The notes under the pieces were generated by a model. That model searched no databases. It saw only the letters and a list, made by a program, of their open reading frames with translations, and was not told where the DNA came from. From Desertibaculum subflavum (GTDB lineage Bacteria > Pseudomonadota > Alphaproteobacteria > Ferrovibrionales > Ferrovibrionaceae), in NCBI GenBank assembly GCA_003576705.1, contig QOZS01000001.1, positions 124,001 to 188,000 of the forward strand: a stretch of DNA of 64,000 nucleotides, written 5' to 3'. Of this stretch, positions 1 to 9,073 are shown piece after piece; within the stretch, counting starts at the first letter, position 1; every line of letters begins with the position of its first letter. The translations under genes were made by a program, and so were the position numbers.

Positions 1-534
1 CAGGCTCTCGGCGATCACCGCCTCGAGAAATGAAGGCGGGACCGGCGTGGCGAGCGTGCTCTCCTGGAAGGCGCGCACGAATCCGGGATCGACCGGATCG
101 GCACAATCTGCGATCGCCTCGCGCCAGAGTTCCGCCAGGGCGGCGCTGCCCTTCAATGTGCGAAACGCGCCGACCAGGATAAGGCCGGTGAGGCGGTCGG
201 GATGATCGAGGGCGAAGCGCTCGGCCACCAGGCTGCCCATCGAATGGCCGAGCACGATCGCGCGGGGGATGTCGAGGCGGTCCAGCAGCGCAGCCAGATC
301 GGCGGCGAAGTTGCCGATCCGATAGCCGCTCGCCGGTCTCGCCGAATCGCCATGGCCGCGCTGGCTGACGGCGATGGCGCGGATCGACATCGGCAGCCGG
401 GCGAGCAGCGGTTCGAACGACCGGCGGGAATCGCTGTAGCCGTGCAGCAGCACCATCGGCGTGCCGTGCGGGTCGCCATGCTCCACGCAATCCAGCTCCA
501 GCCCGTCCTCTATTGTGACTCGAAAGGCACGCAT
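1..534 (-). CDS. Alpha/beta hydrolase (C-terminus cut by window edge)
   Basis: Reading leftward from an ATG at 534 gives 178 codons open to the window edge, so the C-terminal part, including the expected catalytic histidine, is missing. An HG oxyanion motif sits at residues 31-32 and the nucleophile elbow GHSMG at 96-100, with Ser98 as the likely nucleophile. An RGHGDS motif precedes it, as is usual in this fold. This pattern fits soluble alpha/beta hydrolases of the esterase, haloperoxidase or enol-lactonase kind. The substrate cannot be told. The gene stands alone, divergent from the universal stress gene. Family is secure, function is open. Confidence 0.85.
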   Translation of the reverse strand, partial: MRAFRVTIEDGLELDCVEHGDPHGTPMVLLHGYSDSRRSFEPLLARLPMSIRAIAVSQRGHGDSARPASGYRIGNFAADLAALLDRLDIPRAIVLGHSMGSLVAERFALDHPDRLTGLILVGAFRTLKGSAALAELWREAIADCADPVDPGFVRAFQESTLATPVPPSFLEAVIAESL

Positions 535-751
535 CTCGTCTCCTCGATCGTCGCGCGGGGCCGGCGCACCGTCCGCCCGGTATCGTGTCGTGGATAGGGC
601 CTGCGCCGTCGGGGCGCTGTGAACCGCGTCTCATCGGCGCGGGCGCCGGCTGCGGCCGCTTCCTGGCCGCCGGCAGGTGGAAATGCTAGAGTCCCAGGCA
701 GTCCACGCCGTGGCGTTGAGGGGCAGCACGACGGACCGACAGGAGGCTCAC

Positions 752-1624
752 ATGAGCATCAAGCGGATCCTGATCCCACTTCCCGGTGCCATCGACCACA
801 CAAGCGAAGTCGCGATGGGGCTCTCAGTGGCCAAGCTGCTGGGCGCCCATGTCGAGGCCCTGCACATCGCCGATCCGGTGCCGGCCAGCCCTGGCATGGG
901 GATGATTCAGGGCAATTACGGCGCCCGTGTCGCCGCCGCGCGGCCGATCGGCTGGGCGGTGGAGGAGCGTGAGAAGGCGCTGCAGGAGAAGCGTGAGCAG
1001 TTCCGGCAGGCCTGTCTGCGGCATGCCGTGCCGCTGCTCACAGCGGACGAGGCGCCGACCGGCCTCCCTGCCGCGACCTGGCGCGAGGCCGACGGTGAGT
1101 ACGAGCGTGTCGCCGTGCAGCGCGCCGCCGCCTTCGACCTGATGGTGGCGACCAGCGCGGCGGTGGTCGAGCGGCTGAAGGACATCGCCGAGCGCTCGCT
1201 GCTCCGCACCCATCGCCCGGTCCTGCTGGCGCCGCAGCAGCTGCGCGGCAGCCTGACCGGCACCGTCATGATCGCCTGGAAGGAGAGCCTGCAATGCTGG
1301 CATGCCGTCTCGGCGGCGCTGCCCTTCCTCGAGCGCGCGGAGCGCGTCGAGGTGATCAGCGCCGACGACGAGGTCGACGAGCGGGATGCTTCGCATGACG
1401 AAGTGCTGACCTATCTCCGCTGCCACGGCATCGACGCCTCGGCGCGCATCGAGCCGCTCGATGGCCGCTCGGTGGGCGAGACGCTGCTCGCCGCGGCGAA
1501 CGAGGCGGATCTCATGGTGATGGGCGCCTATGCGCACAGCCGGCTGCGCGAGATGCTGCTCGGCGGCGCCACCCGTCACGTTCTGCAGAAAGCGGTCGTG
1601 ACGCCGGTCCTGATGGCGCATTAG
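752..1624 (+). CDS. Universal stress protein, tandem UspA-type
   Basis: 290 residues, about twice a single Usp domain, so probably two Usp folds in tandem. The first begins [10 protein letters not shown] and the second near residue 170 ([10 protein letters not shown]). The C-terminal part carries the nucleotide-loop-like stretch [15 protein letters not shown] and then the strand TPVLMAH that closes Usp domains. The ATG at 752 is preferred over an upstream in-frame start because AGGAGG lies at 741-746. Family members act in the cytoplasm in stress tolerance, often binding ATP. No partner gene is adjacent. The role is known only at family level. Confidence 0.85.
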   Translation: MSIKRILIPLPGAIDHTSEVAMGLSVAKLLGAHVEALHIADPVPASPGMGMIQGNYGARVAAARPIGWAVEEREKALQEKREQFRQACLRHAVPLLTADEAPTGLPAATWREADGEYERVAVQRAAAFDLMVATSAAVVERLKDIAERSLLRTHRPVLLAPQQLRGSLTGTVMIAWKESLQCWHAVSAALPFLERAERVEVISADDEVDERDASHDEVLTYLRCHGIDASARIEPLDGRSVGETLLAAANEADLMVMGAYAHSRLREMLLGGATRHVLQKAVVTPVLMAH

Positions 1625-1641
1625 CCCGGCGCGGCGCCGTT

Positions 1642-1668
1642 CGGCCCGGCGGTCGACGCGCCGGGCCG
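1642..1668. terminator. GC-rich hairpin after the universal stress gene
   Basis: Perfect 10-bp arms CGGCCCGGCG and CGCCGGGCCG around a 7-base loop, 18 bases after the stop codon. No T-run follows, so this is either a weak terminator or a 3' stabilising structure. Confidence 0.35.
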
Positions 1669-1715
1669 ATCGGTGCCATGCTCCGCGAGCCGGCGATGTG
1701 CGGCGCGGAGCCCTC

Positions 1716-2378
1716 ATGACGCAATCTGACGCAGACCTCGATCGTCTCGAGACCTTTCTCGAATCCGATCGCGTGCCCGAGGGCACGATGAACCTCTCGA
1801 TGCTCGACGGATTTCTCACCGCCGTTGCGGCCGGGCCGGAAGTCGTGCCGCCCGCCGAATGGCTGGCGACGATATGGGGCGAGGCTGGTCTGCCCTTCGC
1901 CGATGCGGCGGAGCGGGAGGAGGTCGAGCGGCTGATCCTGGACCGCCAGGATCAGATCTGGCGCGACCTTGCCGGCGACCCGCCGCAATGCACGCCGATC
2001 TACTGGCTGACCGAGGACAACGACGAGGTTGCCTTCGACTGGGCGGAAGGCTTCATGGTCGGCGTCTACCTGCGCGCCGAAGCCTGGATGCCGCTGATCG
2101 GCGACGAGGCGCATGTCGATCTGCTGGGGCCGATCCTGTTCCTCTGCGAGGACGAGAACGGTCAGCCGCTGATCGAAGCGGAAGCCGACGAGGCGGAAGC
2201 GCTGCTGAATGCGGCACCCGATGCGATTCCCGAAGTGGTGATCGAAATCGCGCAGTTCTGGAAGGAGCACCGGCCGCCGACGGAGCCAGTCCGGCGCGCC
2301 GGTCCGAAGGTCGGCCGCAACGACCCGTGCCCCTGCGGCTCGGGCAAGAAGTTCAAGCTCTGCTGCGGGCGGAACTGA
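1716..2378 (+). CDS. YecA/UPF0149-family protein with C-terminal SEC-C zinc motif
   Basis: 220 residues from the ATG at 1716, with GGAG five bases upstream. An acidic helical domain of the YecA/YgfB (UPF0149) type has the recognisable segments MLDGFLTAV near the start and WAEGFMVGV in the middle. It is followed by a short linker and the metal-binding tail [17 protein letters not shown]. The SEC-C motif (CxCxxG...CC) is the same zinc module found at the end of SecA, and in many proteins it is a portable protein-binding tail. Function of this family is largely unknown. An in-frame ATG 18 bases upstream is possible but lacks its own ribosome binding site. Confidence 0.85.
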   Translation: MTQSDADLDRLETFLESDRVPEGTMNLSMLDGFLTAVAAGPEVVPPAEWLATIWGEAGLPFADAAEREEVERLILDRQDQIWRDLAGDPPQCTPIYWLTEDNDEVAFDWAEGFMVGVYLRAEAWMPLIGDEAHVDLLGPILFLCEDENGQPLIEAEADEAEALLNAAPDAIPEVVIEIAQFWKEHRPPTEPVRRAGPKVGRNDPCPCGSGKKFKLCCGRN

Positions 2379-2471
2379 CCCGGCGCTCACGCCGCGTCAC
2401 TTCGCGGTGAAGCCAGTTGCCCCGCAGCGACCTTGGCGCCAGCTTCCTCTCCGGTGACACGGGAGGGAGAC

Positions 2472-2876
2472 ATGCCGATGCACAGGATCGTCGCTGCGGG
2501 CGCGGCGCTGCTCGCCGCCGGCGGGGCATCTGCCGCCGAGATCGACTTCTCCGGCGAGTACGTGATGCGCGGCAGGGGCTTCGCGGCGAACGACAGCGCC
2601 TATCAGGGCACCTGCAGCCTGCAGCGTCAGGCCGATATCTATCAGGTCTCCTGCTACAACCAGGACACCCGCCACACCTATACCGGTAAGGGCTTGGCGA
2701 CCGGCGACACGCTCGCCATCTTCATCGGCGACCTGCTGAAGGGCGACCACAACCGGAGCTTCGCCGGCGAGTACCTCGTCGTCTACCGCCGCCAGCCCGA
2801 CGGCAGCCTCGCCGGCACCTGGGTGCACAGCGAGAGCGAAAGCGCCGGCGCCGAGACGCTGACGCCGCGGCGGTGA
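2472..2876 (+). CDS. Small secreted protein of unknown function
   Basis: 134 residues from the ATG at 2472, preceded by GGGAGG at 2461-2466. The N-terminus MPMHRIVAAGAALLAAGG with an A-S-A-A cleavage region near residue 21 is a clear Sec signal peptide, so the protein is periplasmic. The mature part is rich in short beta-prone segments and has two cysteines (in GTCSL and VSCYN) that could form a disulfide. I do not recognise a family, although size and pattern resemble small periplasmic beta-barrel or fibronectin-like proteins. It ends eight bases before the convergent prmA stop. Confidence 0.7.
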   Translation: MPMHRIVAAGAALLAAGGASAAEIDFSGEYVMRGRGFAANDSAYQGTCSLQRQADIYQVSCYNQDTRHTYTGKGLATGDTLAIFIGDLLKGDHNRSFAGEYLVVYRRQPDGSLAGTWVHSESESAGAETLTPRR

Positions 2877-2883
2877 TGTCCGG

Positions 2884-3732
2884 TCAGCGCCCTACCACCA
2901 GAGTTCGCCAGCCGCCGAGGGCGATGCGGAAATCGAGCGGCAGGCCGTGGGCACGGTAGGCGGCGAGGACGGCAGCTTCCTGCCACCACAGCAGGCCGGC
3001 CAGCACGATGCGGCCCCGCGGCACCAGCACGGAGGCGAGGGCAGGGGCGAGGCGGCAGATCGGGCGGGCAAGGATATTGGCGCAGATCAGGTCGTAGGGT
3101 GCGCCGTCACGCGCCACGGCCGGCCTGAGACCCGGTCCGGTGCCGGTGACAATGCAACGGCCGACGCCGTTCTCGCGCGCGGCGTTGGCGGCGAAGCGGG
3201 CCGAGACCGGATCGATATCGGTCGCCACCACCGCCGGCTTCACCCAGGCCATGGCAACGGCGATGGCGAGCACGCCGGTGCCGCAGCCGACATCGAGCGC
3301 GCGGCGCACCGGCATGCGCCGGGCCAGCCGGTCGAGCGCCAGCAGGCAACCTCGCGTGCTCTCGTGCTGCCCGGTGCCGAAGGCCGGACCGGCCTCGATC
3401 AGGATGTCGTGCATGGCGGGCGAGGCGTGGCGGGGAATATGGCTGCCATGCACGTGGAAGCGGCCGGCGATGACCGGCGGCAGATGCTTCTGTGCTTCCG
3501 TCACCCAGTCGGCGTCGCGCAGCCTTTCCGTCGCGCAGTCGACCCCGAGACGGCGTGACCAGTCGGCGGCATCGGGCTCGGCATCGAACAGCGCCTCGAG
3601 GCGCCAGCGGCTGCCGTCCTGCTCGGCGCGGAATCGGCCGACCGAGAGCGCCTCGGATTCCAGCACGATCTCCGCCTGGATGGCGCTCGACTCGCTGTCG
3701 GTCTCGGCCGCGAGCTGCCAGAGCCTGCTCAT
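2884..3732 (-). CDS. prmA: Ribosomal protein L11 methyltransferase
   Basis: 282 residues, near the usual family length of about 290. The protein transfers methyl groups from S-adenosylmethionine to ribosomal protein L11. The PrmA hallmark GPAFGTGQHEST is at residues 115-126, SAM motif I (DVGCGTG) at 147-153, and the substrate-side motif NILARPI later. The N-terminal L11-recognition domain is present. The ATG at 3732 is chosen because the upstream in-frame extension reads into a palindromic intergenic repeat rather than conserved protein. The gene is downstream of the helicase gene on the same strand, separated by that repeat. Confidence 0.92.
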   Translation of the reverse strand: MSRLWQLAAETDSESSAIQAEIVLESEALSVGRFRAEQDGSRWRLEALFDAEPDAADWSRRLGVDCATERLRDADWVTEAQKHLPPVIAGRFHVHGSHIPRHASPAMHDILIEAGPAFGTGQHESTRGCLLALDRLARRMPVRRALDVGCGTGVLAIAVAMAWVKPAVVATDIDPVSARFAANAARENGVGRCIVTGTGPGLRPAVARDGAPYDLICANILARPICRLAPALASVLVPRGRIVLAGLLWWQEAAVLAAYRAHGLPLDFRIALGGWRTLVVGR

Positions 3733-3737
3733 GCGGG

Positions 3738-3912
3738 GAAAGCCCTCTCCGCCCTCGAAGAGGGGGGAGAGGGTTGGGTGAGGTGGGGAGGATGCGCGTG
3801 CAGCAGCTTCACCGACGATTGCGGCGGTACATTTGAAGCCGCTCGGGCTCTTTCCGGATGGCCCACCTCCCCCAACCCCCTCCGCCCTGAGGGCAGAGGG
3901 GGCTTCGGCTCT
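3738..3912. repeat. Two inverted copies of a palindromic GC-rich intergenic repeat
   Basis: Between the helicase stop and the prmA start lie two related copies in opposite orientation, at about 3738-3790 and 3861-3912. Each has an internal hairpin of the kind CCCTC...GAGGG followed by GGTTGGG-GAGGTGGG or its complement. Dispersed palindromes of this kind are common between genes in alphaproteobacteria. Here the pair could fold as two hairpins or as one long stem. Confidence 0.75.
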
Positions 3913-3925
3913 ACGATCTCCGACG

Positions 3926-6205
3926 TCACGTCCGCTCCACGAAACTCGCCAGAACCTTCTTGCGGCCGGCCTTGTCGAAATCGATCTCCAGCCGGTCGTG
4001 CTCCACCACCTCGACGGTGCCGGGGCCGAATTTCTGGTGGAACACGCGAGCACCGACCGTGAAGCCGGCGGCGGCTTCCTCGTTCAGCCGCCGCGCGGTG
4101 CCTTCGATCTCGCGCGGCGTGCCTAAGCTGCGGAAGCTGGTGCGGGCGCGCTCTGCCTTCAGCCACGGCGCGTCGTAGACGAAGCCGCCCTGGTTCCAGC
4201 CTTCGGTGAAGCGGGTCGAGCCGCCGAGCCCCGGCGCGCCGATGCGCTCGACATGCGCCTCCGGCAGCTCGTCGACGAAGCGGCTCGGGATCGAACTCTG
4301 CCACTGGTTGAACACGCGGCGATTGGCGGCGAAGGAGATGTGGCAGCGCTGCCGCGCGCGGGTGATGCCGACATAGGCGAGCCGGCGCTCCTCCTCCAGG
4401 CCCTCGGCGCCGTTCTCCTCCAGGGCGCGCTGATGCGGGAACAGGCCTTCCTCCCAGCCGGGCAGATAGACGGTGTCGAATTCCAGGCCCTTGGCGGCGT
4501 GCAGGGTCATCAGCGAGATGGCATCGCCCTCCGCCGCCTGCTCGTTCTCCATCACCAGCGCGACATGCTCGAGGAAAGCGGCCATGCTCTCAAAGGCCTC
4601 CATGGCGCGCACCAGCTCCTTCAGGTTCTCGAGCCTTCCCGGCGCCTCGGCCGAGCGATCGGCCTGCCACATGCCGGTGTAGCCGCTTTCCTCCAGGATC
4701 ATCTCGGCGAGCTCGAGATGCGGCAACCCGTCGGCGAGGGCGCGCCAGCGGGCGAAATCCTCGACCAGCCGGCGCAAGGTCGCGCGCGGCTTCGGCTTGA
4801 TCTCGTCGGTCTCGGTCACCATGCCGGCGGCCTGCAGCAGCGGCACGCCTTTGGCCCGCGCGGTCTGGTGCAGGATCTGCACCGTGGCGTCGCCCAGGCC
4901 GCGCTTCGGCACGTTGACGATGCGCTCGAAGGCGAGGTCGTCGGCCGGCTGCAGCGTCGCGCGGAAATAGGCCATGGCGTCGCGGATTTCCTGCCGCTCG
5001 TAGAACCGCAAGCCCCCGATCACCTTGTAGGGCACGCCGAGCGTGATGAAGCGGTCCTCGAACAGGCGGGTCTGGAAGCCGGCGCGCACCAGGATCGCCA
5101 TCTGGGAGAGCCGCTGGCCGCGCCGCTGGTCGGCCTCGACCTCCTCGCCGACGCAGCGCGCCTCCTCGTCGCCGTCCCACACACCGCGCAAGGTGATCTT
5201 CTCGCCCTCGTTGATCTCGGTCCAGAGCGTCTTGCCGAGGCGGCCCTCGTTCTTGGCGATCAGGCCGGAGGCGGCGCCAAGGATATGCGGCGTGGAGCGG
5301 TAGTTCTGCTCCAGCCGGATCACCTTCGCGCCCTCGAAATCCTTCTCGAAGCGCAGGATGTTGCCGACCTCGGCGCCGCGCCAGCCATAGATCGACTGGT
5401 CGTCGTCGCCGACGCAGCAGATGTTGCGCGAGCCCTGGGCGAGCAGGCGCAGCCAGAGATACTGCGCCACGTTGGTGTCCTGGTACTCGTCGACCAGCAC
5501 GTAGCGGAACTTGCGCTGCCAGACCTCCAATACGTCGCGATGGGTCAGGAAGATGGTGATAACGTGCAGCAGCAGGTCGCCGAAATCGCAGGCGTTCAGG
5601 GCGCGCAGCCGCGCCTGATAGTCGCCGTAGAGCTTCAGCGCCTTGCCGTCGAAGGCATGGCCGGCCTCGCCGGCCGGCACCTTCTCCGGCACCAGGCCCT
5701 TGTCCTTCCAGCGGTCGATGATCGCGGCCAGCGCGCGGGGCGGCCAGCGCTTCTCGTCCAGGTTCTCGGCCTGGATCAGCTGCTTCATCAGGCGCAGCTG
5801 GTCGTCGGTGTCGAGGATGGTGAAGTTCTGCTTCAGGCCGACCAGCTCCGCGTGCCGGCGCAGCATGCGGGCGCCGATCGAGTGGAAAGTACCCAGCCAC
5901 ATGCCCTCGACCACGCCGCCGATCATCTCGGCGACGCGCTCGCGCATCTCGCGCGCCGCCTTGTTGGTGAAGGTGACGGACAGGATCTGCGACGGCCAGG
6001 CGAGGCGGCGGTCCAGGATGTAGGCGAGGCGGGTGGTCAGCACCCGGGTCTTGCCGGTGCCGGCACCGGCCAGCACCAGAACCGGGCCCTCGGTCGCCTC
6101 CACCGCCTCGCGCTGCGCTGGGTTCAGGCGCGCGAGATAGGGCGGCGGCGCGGCCGGCATGCCGCGCGGCGCCTCCAGCGCGCTCAGATCGAAGGGATCG
6201 CTCAT
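3926..6205 (-). CDS. uvrD: ATP-dependent DNA helicase UvrD/PcrA
   Basis: 759 residues, a full-length superfamily 1A helicase. It moves 3' to 5' on DNA in nucleotide excision and mismatch repair. The Q motif region (LNPAQREAV) is at 27-35, Walker A AGAGTGKT at 46-53, the DEYQDT Walker B motif near residue 225, then QNYRS, and later TLHAAKGLEF and VGITRARQRC. The C-terminus carries the PcrA/UvrD tail domain (GxxVxHxxFGxGTV), which in PcrA contacts RNA polymerase. The ATG at 6205 is used; an earlier in-frame start would add 23 residues of non-conserved sequence. Whether to call it uvrD or pcrA is a naming matter. Confidence 0.95.
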   Translation of the reverse strand: MSDPFDLSALEAPRGMPAAPPPYLARLNPAQREAVEATEGPVLVLAGAGTGKTRVLTTRLAYILDRRLAWPSQILSVTFTNKAAREMRERVAEMIGGVVEGMWLGTFHSIGARMLRRHAELVGLKQNFTILDTDDQLRLMKQLIQAENLDEKRWPPRALAAIIDRWKDKGLVPEKVPAGEAGHAFDGKALKLYGDYQARLRALNACDFGDLLLHVITIFLTHRDVLEVWQRKFRYVLVDEYQDTNVAQYLWLRLLAQGSRNICCVGDDDQSIYGWRGAEVGNILRFEKDFEGAKVIRLEQNYRSTPHILGAASGLIAKNEGRLGKTLWTEINEGEKITLRGVWDGDEEARCVGEEVEADQRRGQRLSQMAILVRAGFQTRLFEDRFITLGVPYKVIGGLRFYERQEIRDAMAYFRATLQPADDLAFERIVNVPKRGLGDATVQILHQTARAKGVPLLQAAGMVTETDEIKPKPRATLRRLVEDFARWRALADGLPHLELAEMILEESGYTGMWQADRSAEAPGRLENLKELVRAMEAFESMAAFLEHVALVMENEQAAEGDAISLMTLHAAKGLEFDTVYLPGWEEGLFPHQRALEENGAEGLEEERRLAYVGITRARQRCHISFAANRRVFNQWQSSIPSRFVDELPEAHVERIGAPGLGGSTRFTEGWNQGGFVYDAPWLKAERARTSFRSLGTPREIEGTARRLNEEAAAGFTVGARVFHQKFGPGTVEVVEHDRLEIDFDKAGRKKVLASFVERT

Positions 6206-6291
6206 CGCCTCAATATATAGGGAGATTCGACGGCTGTTGCCTCCCGCCCGCGCAAGGATCAACATTGCGTCCAATGAGAGGGAGGGAACCG

Positions 6292-7134
6292 ATGGCGCTG
6301 GAATTCACGCGGCTCGGCCCGCATATGGGGATCGCCGCCGAAGGCGTCGATCTCGCGACGCCCCCAGATACAACCACGGCCGGCGAGCTGCGCCGTGCGC
6401 TGCTCGACGGGCTCGTGCTCTGCATCCGCGGCCGGCCGCTGCCGCCGGACGCCTATGTCGCCGCCATGGCGCCGTTCGGCACGCCCCGGCCGCAGCTCGG
6501 CCTGCACCGCCGCCATCCGGAACGCGCCGAGATCATGATCCTGTCCAGCGAGGACCGCGACGAGCTCGGCGATGGCGGCCGCATCGTGGTCGGCGCCGCC
6601 TGGCACACCGACGACAGCTTCATGGCGCTGCCGTGCTCGCTTACCATCCTGCACGGCATCGAGGTGCCGGAATCCGGCGGCGATACGCAGTTCGTCAACA
6701 TGTACGCCGCCTATGAGGCGCTGCCGGACGCGATGCAGCGGCGCCTCACCGGCGTGCGCGTGGTGCATCGCTACGATTCATCGCGCAAGGGCAACCGTGT
6801 CGGCACCCGCAGCGCCGAAGAAGTGGCGCGCACGCCGGATGTCGACCACCCGATCGTGCGCACGCATCCTGAGACCGGGCGCAAGGCGCTCTACCTGAAC
6901 CCCAACCGCATGGAGCAGGTGGTCGGCATGGACCGCGCGGAGAGCGACCAGCTGCTGGACCAGCTGATCGCCCACGCGACCGAGCCGCGCTTCCAGTACC
7001 GGCACAAATGGCATCGCGGCGATGTCCTGATCTGGGACAATCGCTGCACCATGCACAAGGCCAATGCCGACTACCCGGAGGGCAGCCGCCGGGTCATGCA
7101 CCGCATCATCGTCGAGGGCACGCGGCCGGTCTGA
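6292..7134 (+). CDS. TauD/TfdA-family 2-oxoglutarate dioxygenase
   Basis: 280 residues from the ATG at 6292, with a GGGAGG site just upstream. Iron ligands His105 and Asp107 (WHTDDSF) and distal His255 (RCTMHKA) form the two-His-one-carboxylate triad. The arginine pair near 266-267 is placed to bind 2-oxoglutarate. The family hydroxylates taurine, 2,4-D, alkyl sulfates and related substrates, usually releasing sulfite or an aldehyde. Spacing and length match TfdA/TauD. No sulfonate transporter is adjacent, so the substrate is open. It is divergent from the helicase gene and convergent with the hydrolase that follows. Confidence 0.9.
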   Translation: MALEFTRLGPHMGIAAEGVDLATPPDTTTAGELRRALLDGLVLCIRGRPLPPDAYVAAMAPFGTPRPQLGLHRRHPERAEIMILSSEDRDELGDGGRIVVGAAWHTDDSFMALPCSLTILHGIEVPESGGDTQFVNMYAAYEALPDAMQRRLTGVRVVHRYDSSRKGNRVGTRSAEEVARTPDVDHPIVRTHPETGRKALYLNPNRMEQVVGMDRAESDQLLDQLIAHATEPRFQYRHKWHRGDVLIWDNRCTMHKANADYPEGSRRVMHRIIVEGTRPV

Positions 7135-7138
7135 GGTT

Positions 7139-7735
7139 TCAACTCCAGGCGGCCGCATCCTTGGCGATCACCGAGAAGCGGTCGGCGAGCTCGGTCAGCG
7201 CGGTGCGGTGGATCTGTTCCGCCTTCACGACGCCGCCGAGCGGGTCGGGCAGGTCGCGCGTGGCGCAGGCGCCGGCCACGACGGTGGCGCGATAGCCGTG
7301 GTCGAGCGCCGCCCGCGCCGTGGCCGAGACGCACATATGCGTCATGAAGCCGGCGATGATCAGCTCCTTGCGGCCGGTCGCCTTCAGCTTGTCGGCGAGG
7401 TCGGTGCCGGCGAAGGCGTTGGGCAGGCCCTTGCGCACGATGGTCTCGCCGGCCTGCGGCGTGAGCTCCGGCACGATCTGGCCGCCCGGGCCCTCCGGGT
7501 TGAAGGCGCCGCCGGGCTTGCCCTGATGCACCACGTGGATCACCGGCGTGCCCTTCGCGCGGGCGGCGTCGAGCAGCTTGCGCGTCTCGGCCACCGCCGC
7601 CTGGACGCCGGTGAGCGGCAGCATTCCGGTGGTGTATTCGTTTTGCGCGTCGATGATCACCAGCGCGGCCTGGTCCCAGGGGCTCGGATGCATCGGCGCG
7701 CCGGCCATCTGCAGCAATGTCTTGGGTTCGCTCAT
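7139..7735 (-). CDS. Isochorismatase-family cysteine hydrolase
   Basis: 198 residues. The catalytic triad of the family is visible: Asp29 (VIIDAQNEY), Lys102 (VRKGLPNAF) and Cys135 (THMCVSATA), with the usual cis-peptide region before the cysteine. Members hydrolyse isochorismate, nicotinamide, N-carbamoyl compounds or ureas. The GFMTHMCV motif is shared with the carbamoylsarcosine/nicotinamidase-like branch, so an amide is a reasonable guess but not shown. The neighbouring CoA-transferase gene is on the same strand 72 bases upstream and may be co-transcribed. Confidence 0.88.
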   Translation of the reverse strand: MSEPKTLLQMAGAPMHPSPWDQAALVIIDAQNEYTTGMLPLTGVQAAVAETRKLLDAARAKGTPVIHVVHQGKPGGAFNPEGPGGQIVPELTPQAGETIVRKGLPNAFAGTDLADKLKATGRKELIIAGFMTHMCVSATARAALDHGYRATVVAGACATRDLPDPLGGVVKAEQIHRTALTELADRFSVIAKDAAAWS

Positions 7736-7807
7736 GGGGGATCACCTGTCTCAGGGGGCGACCCTACATACTGATTCACAGCCGTTATGGCTATGCCTGC
7801 CGGATCT

Positions 7808-9019
7808 TTAGGCGACCGCACCGGCGGCGCGCAGCGCTGCGATCTCGGCCGGGGAAGCGCCGATCTCGCGCAGGATCGCGTCCGTATGCTCCCCGAGCTT
7901 GGGCGCCGGCGCGGCCTGGCGCTGGTCGGCGAAGTCGAACCGGAGTGGGTTGGCGATGGTCCGCGGCATCGCCGGGCGGGCGGTGTCGCGGATGGCACCT
8001 GCCGCCACCGCCTGCTTGTCCCGGCCGGCATCCTCCAGCCGGTTGATGATGCCATAGGTGATGCCGGCCGCCTTCAGCAGCGCCTCCCATTCCGCCAGGC
8101 TGCGCGAGGCGAAGATGGGATCGAGAATGGCCGCCAGCTCCGCGCCATGGGCCCGGCGTGCCGGCGTGTCGGTGAAGCGGGGATCGTCGATCAGCTCCGG
8201 CCGGCCGATGGCGCGGGCGAAGAGCGGCCAGAGCTTCTCCTCCCGCGCCATGGCGAGACTGATCCAGCGGCCGTCCCGGGTCAGGTATTGGTTCACCAGG
8301 GCCGAGCGCGGGCGCGAGCGCGGCGGCCGGTGCGCGAGGAAGGCGTCGAGCAGCGCCGCCTGGCCGATGATGCCGTTGGCCCACCAACCGTTGGCGAGCA
8401 GCGAGGTGCCGACCTCGGCACCCTTGCCGGTCCGCTCGCGCCGCCACAGCGCCACCATGATGGCGGCGAACAGGGCGGTGGCGGTCGGGTGGTCGCCCAT
8501 GCCGGGCACGGAGAAGGCGGGCGAGGCGCCCTCGTAGGTCATCGCGTCGAGCAGGCCCGAGCGAGCGAAATAGGCCGTCGCGTCATAGCCCGGCTGGTCG
8601 ACATCCGGCCCCGTCTCGCCATAGCCGGTCAGCGAGGCATAGATCAGCCGGTCGTTCAGCGGCGCCATGTCCGCATAGGTGAGCCGGAGTCGCGTCCGCA
8701 CCGGCGGCGGAAAATTTGTCACGAGGATATCCGCGGCCTGCACCAGCCGCGCGAAGACCGCATGTCCGGCTTCGCTCTTCAGGTCGATGGCGATCGAGCG
8801 CTTGTTGCGGCTGGTCAGCTCCCAACAGAAATTGACCGGGTGCTGCGGCACGCCATGCGAGGTGTGGAAGTTGCGGAACGGGTCGCCGCCCTCCGGAGCC
8901 TCGACCTTGATCACGTCGGCGCCGAAATCGCCGAGGATTGTGGCCGCCGCCGGTCCGGCGACGAAGCTCGACACGTCGAGCACCTTGAGGCCTTCGAAGG
9001 GCAGCGGTTCCTCCGCCAT
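7808..9019 (-). CDS. CaiB/BaiF family III CoA-transferase
   Basis: 403 residues, the usual length. The N-terminus reads GLKVLDVSSFVAGP and is followed by the VIKVEAPEGGDPFR nucleotide-loop region. The PGYDATAYFARSG segment holds the catalytic aspartate typical of formyl-CoA and carnitine CoA-transferases. Members move CoA between carboxylic acids through a mixed anhydride. Which acids are used here is unknown. The gene is downstream of the Nudix and gamma-glutamylcyclotransferase-like genes on the same strand with short spacers, so a loose operon is possible. Confidence 0.88.
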   Translation of the reverse strand: MAEEPLPFEGLKVLDVSSFVAGPAAATILGDFGADVIKVEAPEGGDPFRNFHTSHGVPQHPVNFCWELTSRNKRSIAIDLKSEAGHAVFARLVQAADILVTNFPPPVRTRLRLTYADMAPLNDRLIYASLTGYGETGPDVDQPGYDATAYFARSGLLDAMTYEGASPAFSVPGMGDHPTATALFAAIMVALWRRERTGKGAEVGTSLLANGWWANGIIGQAALLDAFLAHRPPRSRPRSALVNQYLTRDGRWISLAMAREEKLWPLFARAIGRPELIDDPRFTDTPARRAHGAELAAILDPIFASRSLAEWEALLKAAGITYGIINRLEDAGRDKQAVAAGAIRDTARPAMPRTIANPLRFDFADQRQAAPAPKLGEHTDAILREIGASPAEIAALRAAGAVA

Positions 9020-9073
9020 GTCGTTTCACTCCCGGACTCAACTGCTGCACCGGAGCGTAGGGGCGTTGTCCGG

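Noticed and set aside
4253..6220. Long plus-strand frame opposite the helicase
   Set aside because: Antisense shadow of the helicase; histidine/glutamine/leucine-rich with no domain or ribosome site.
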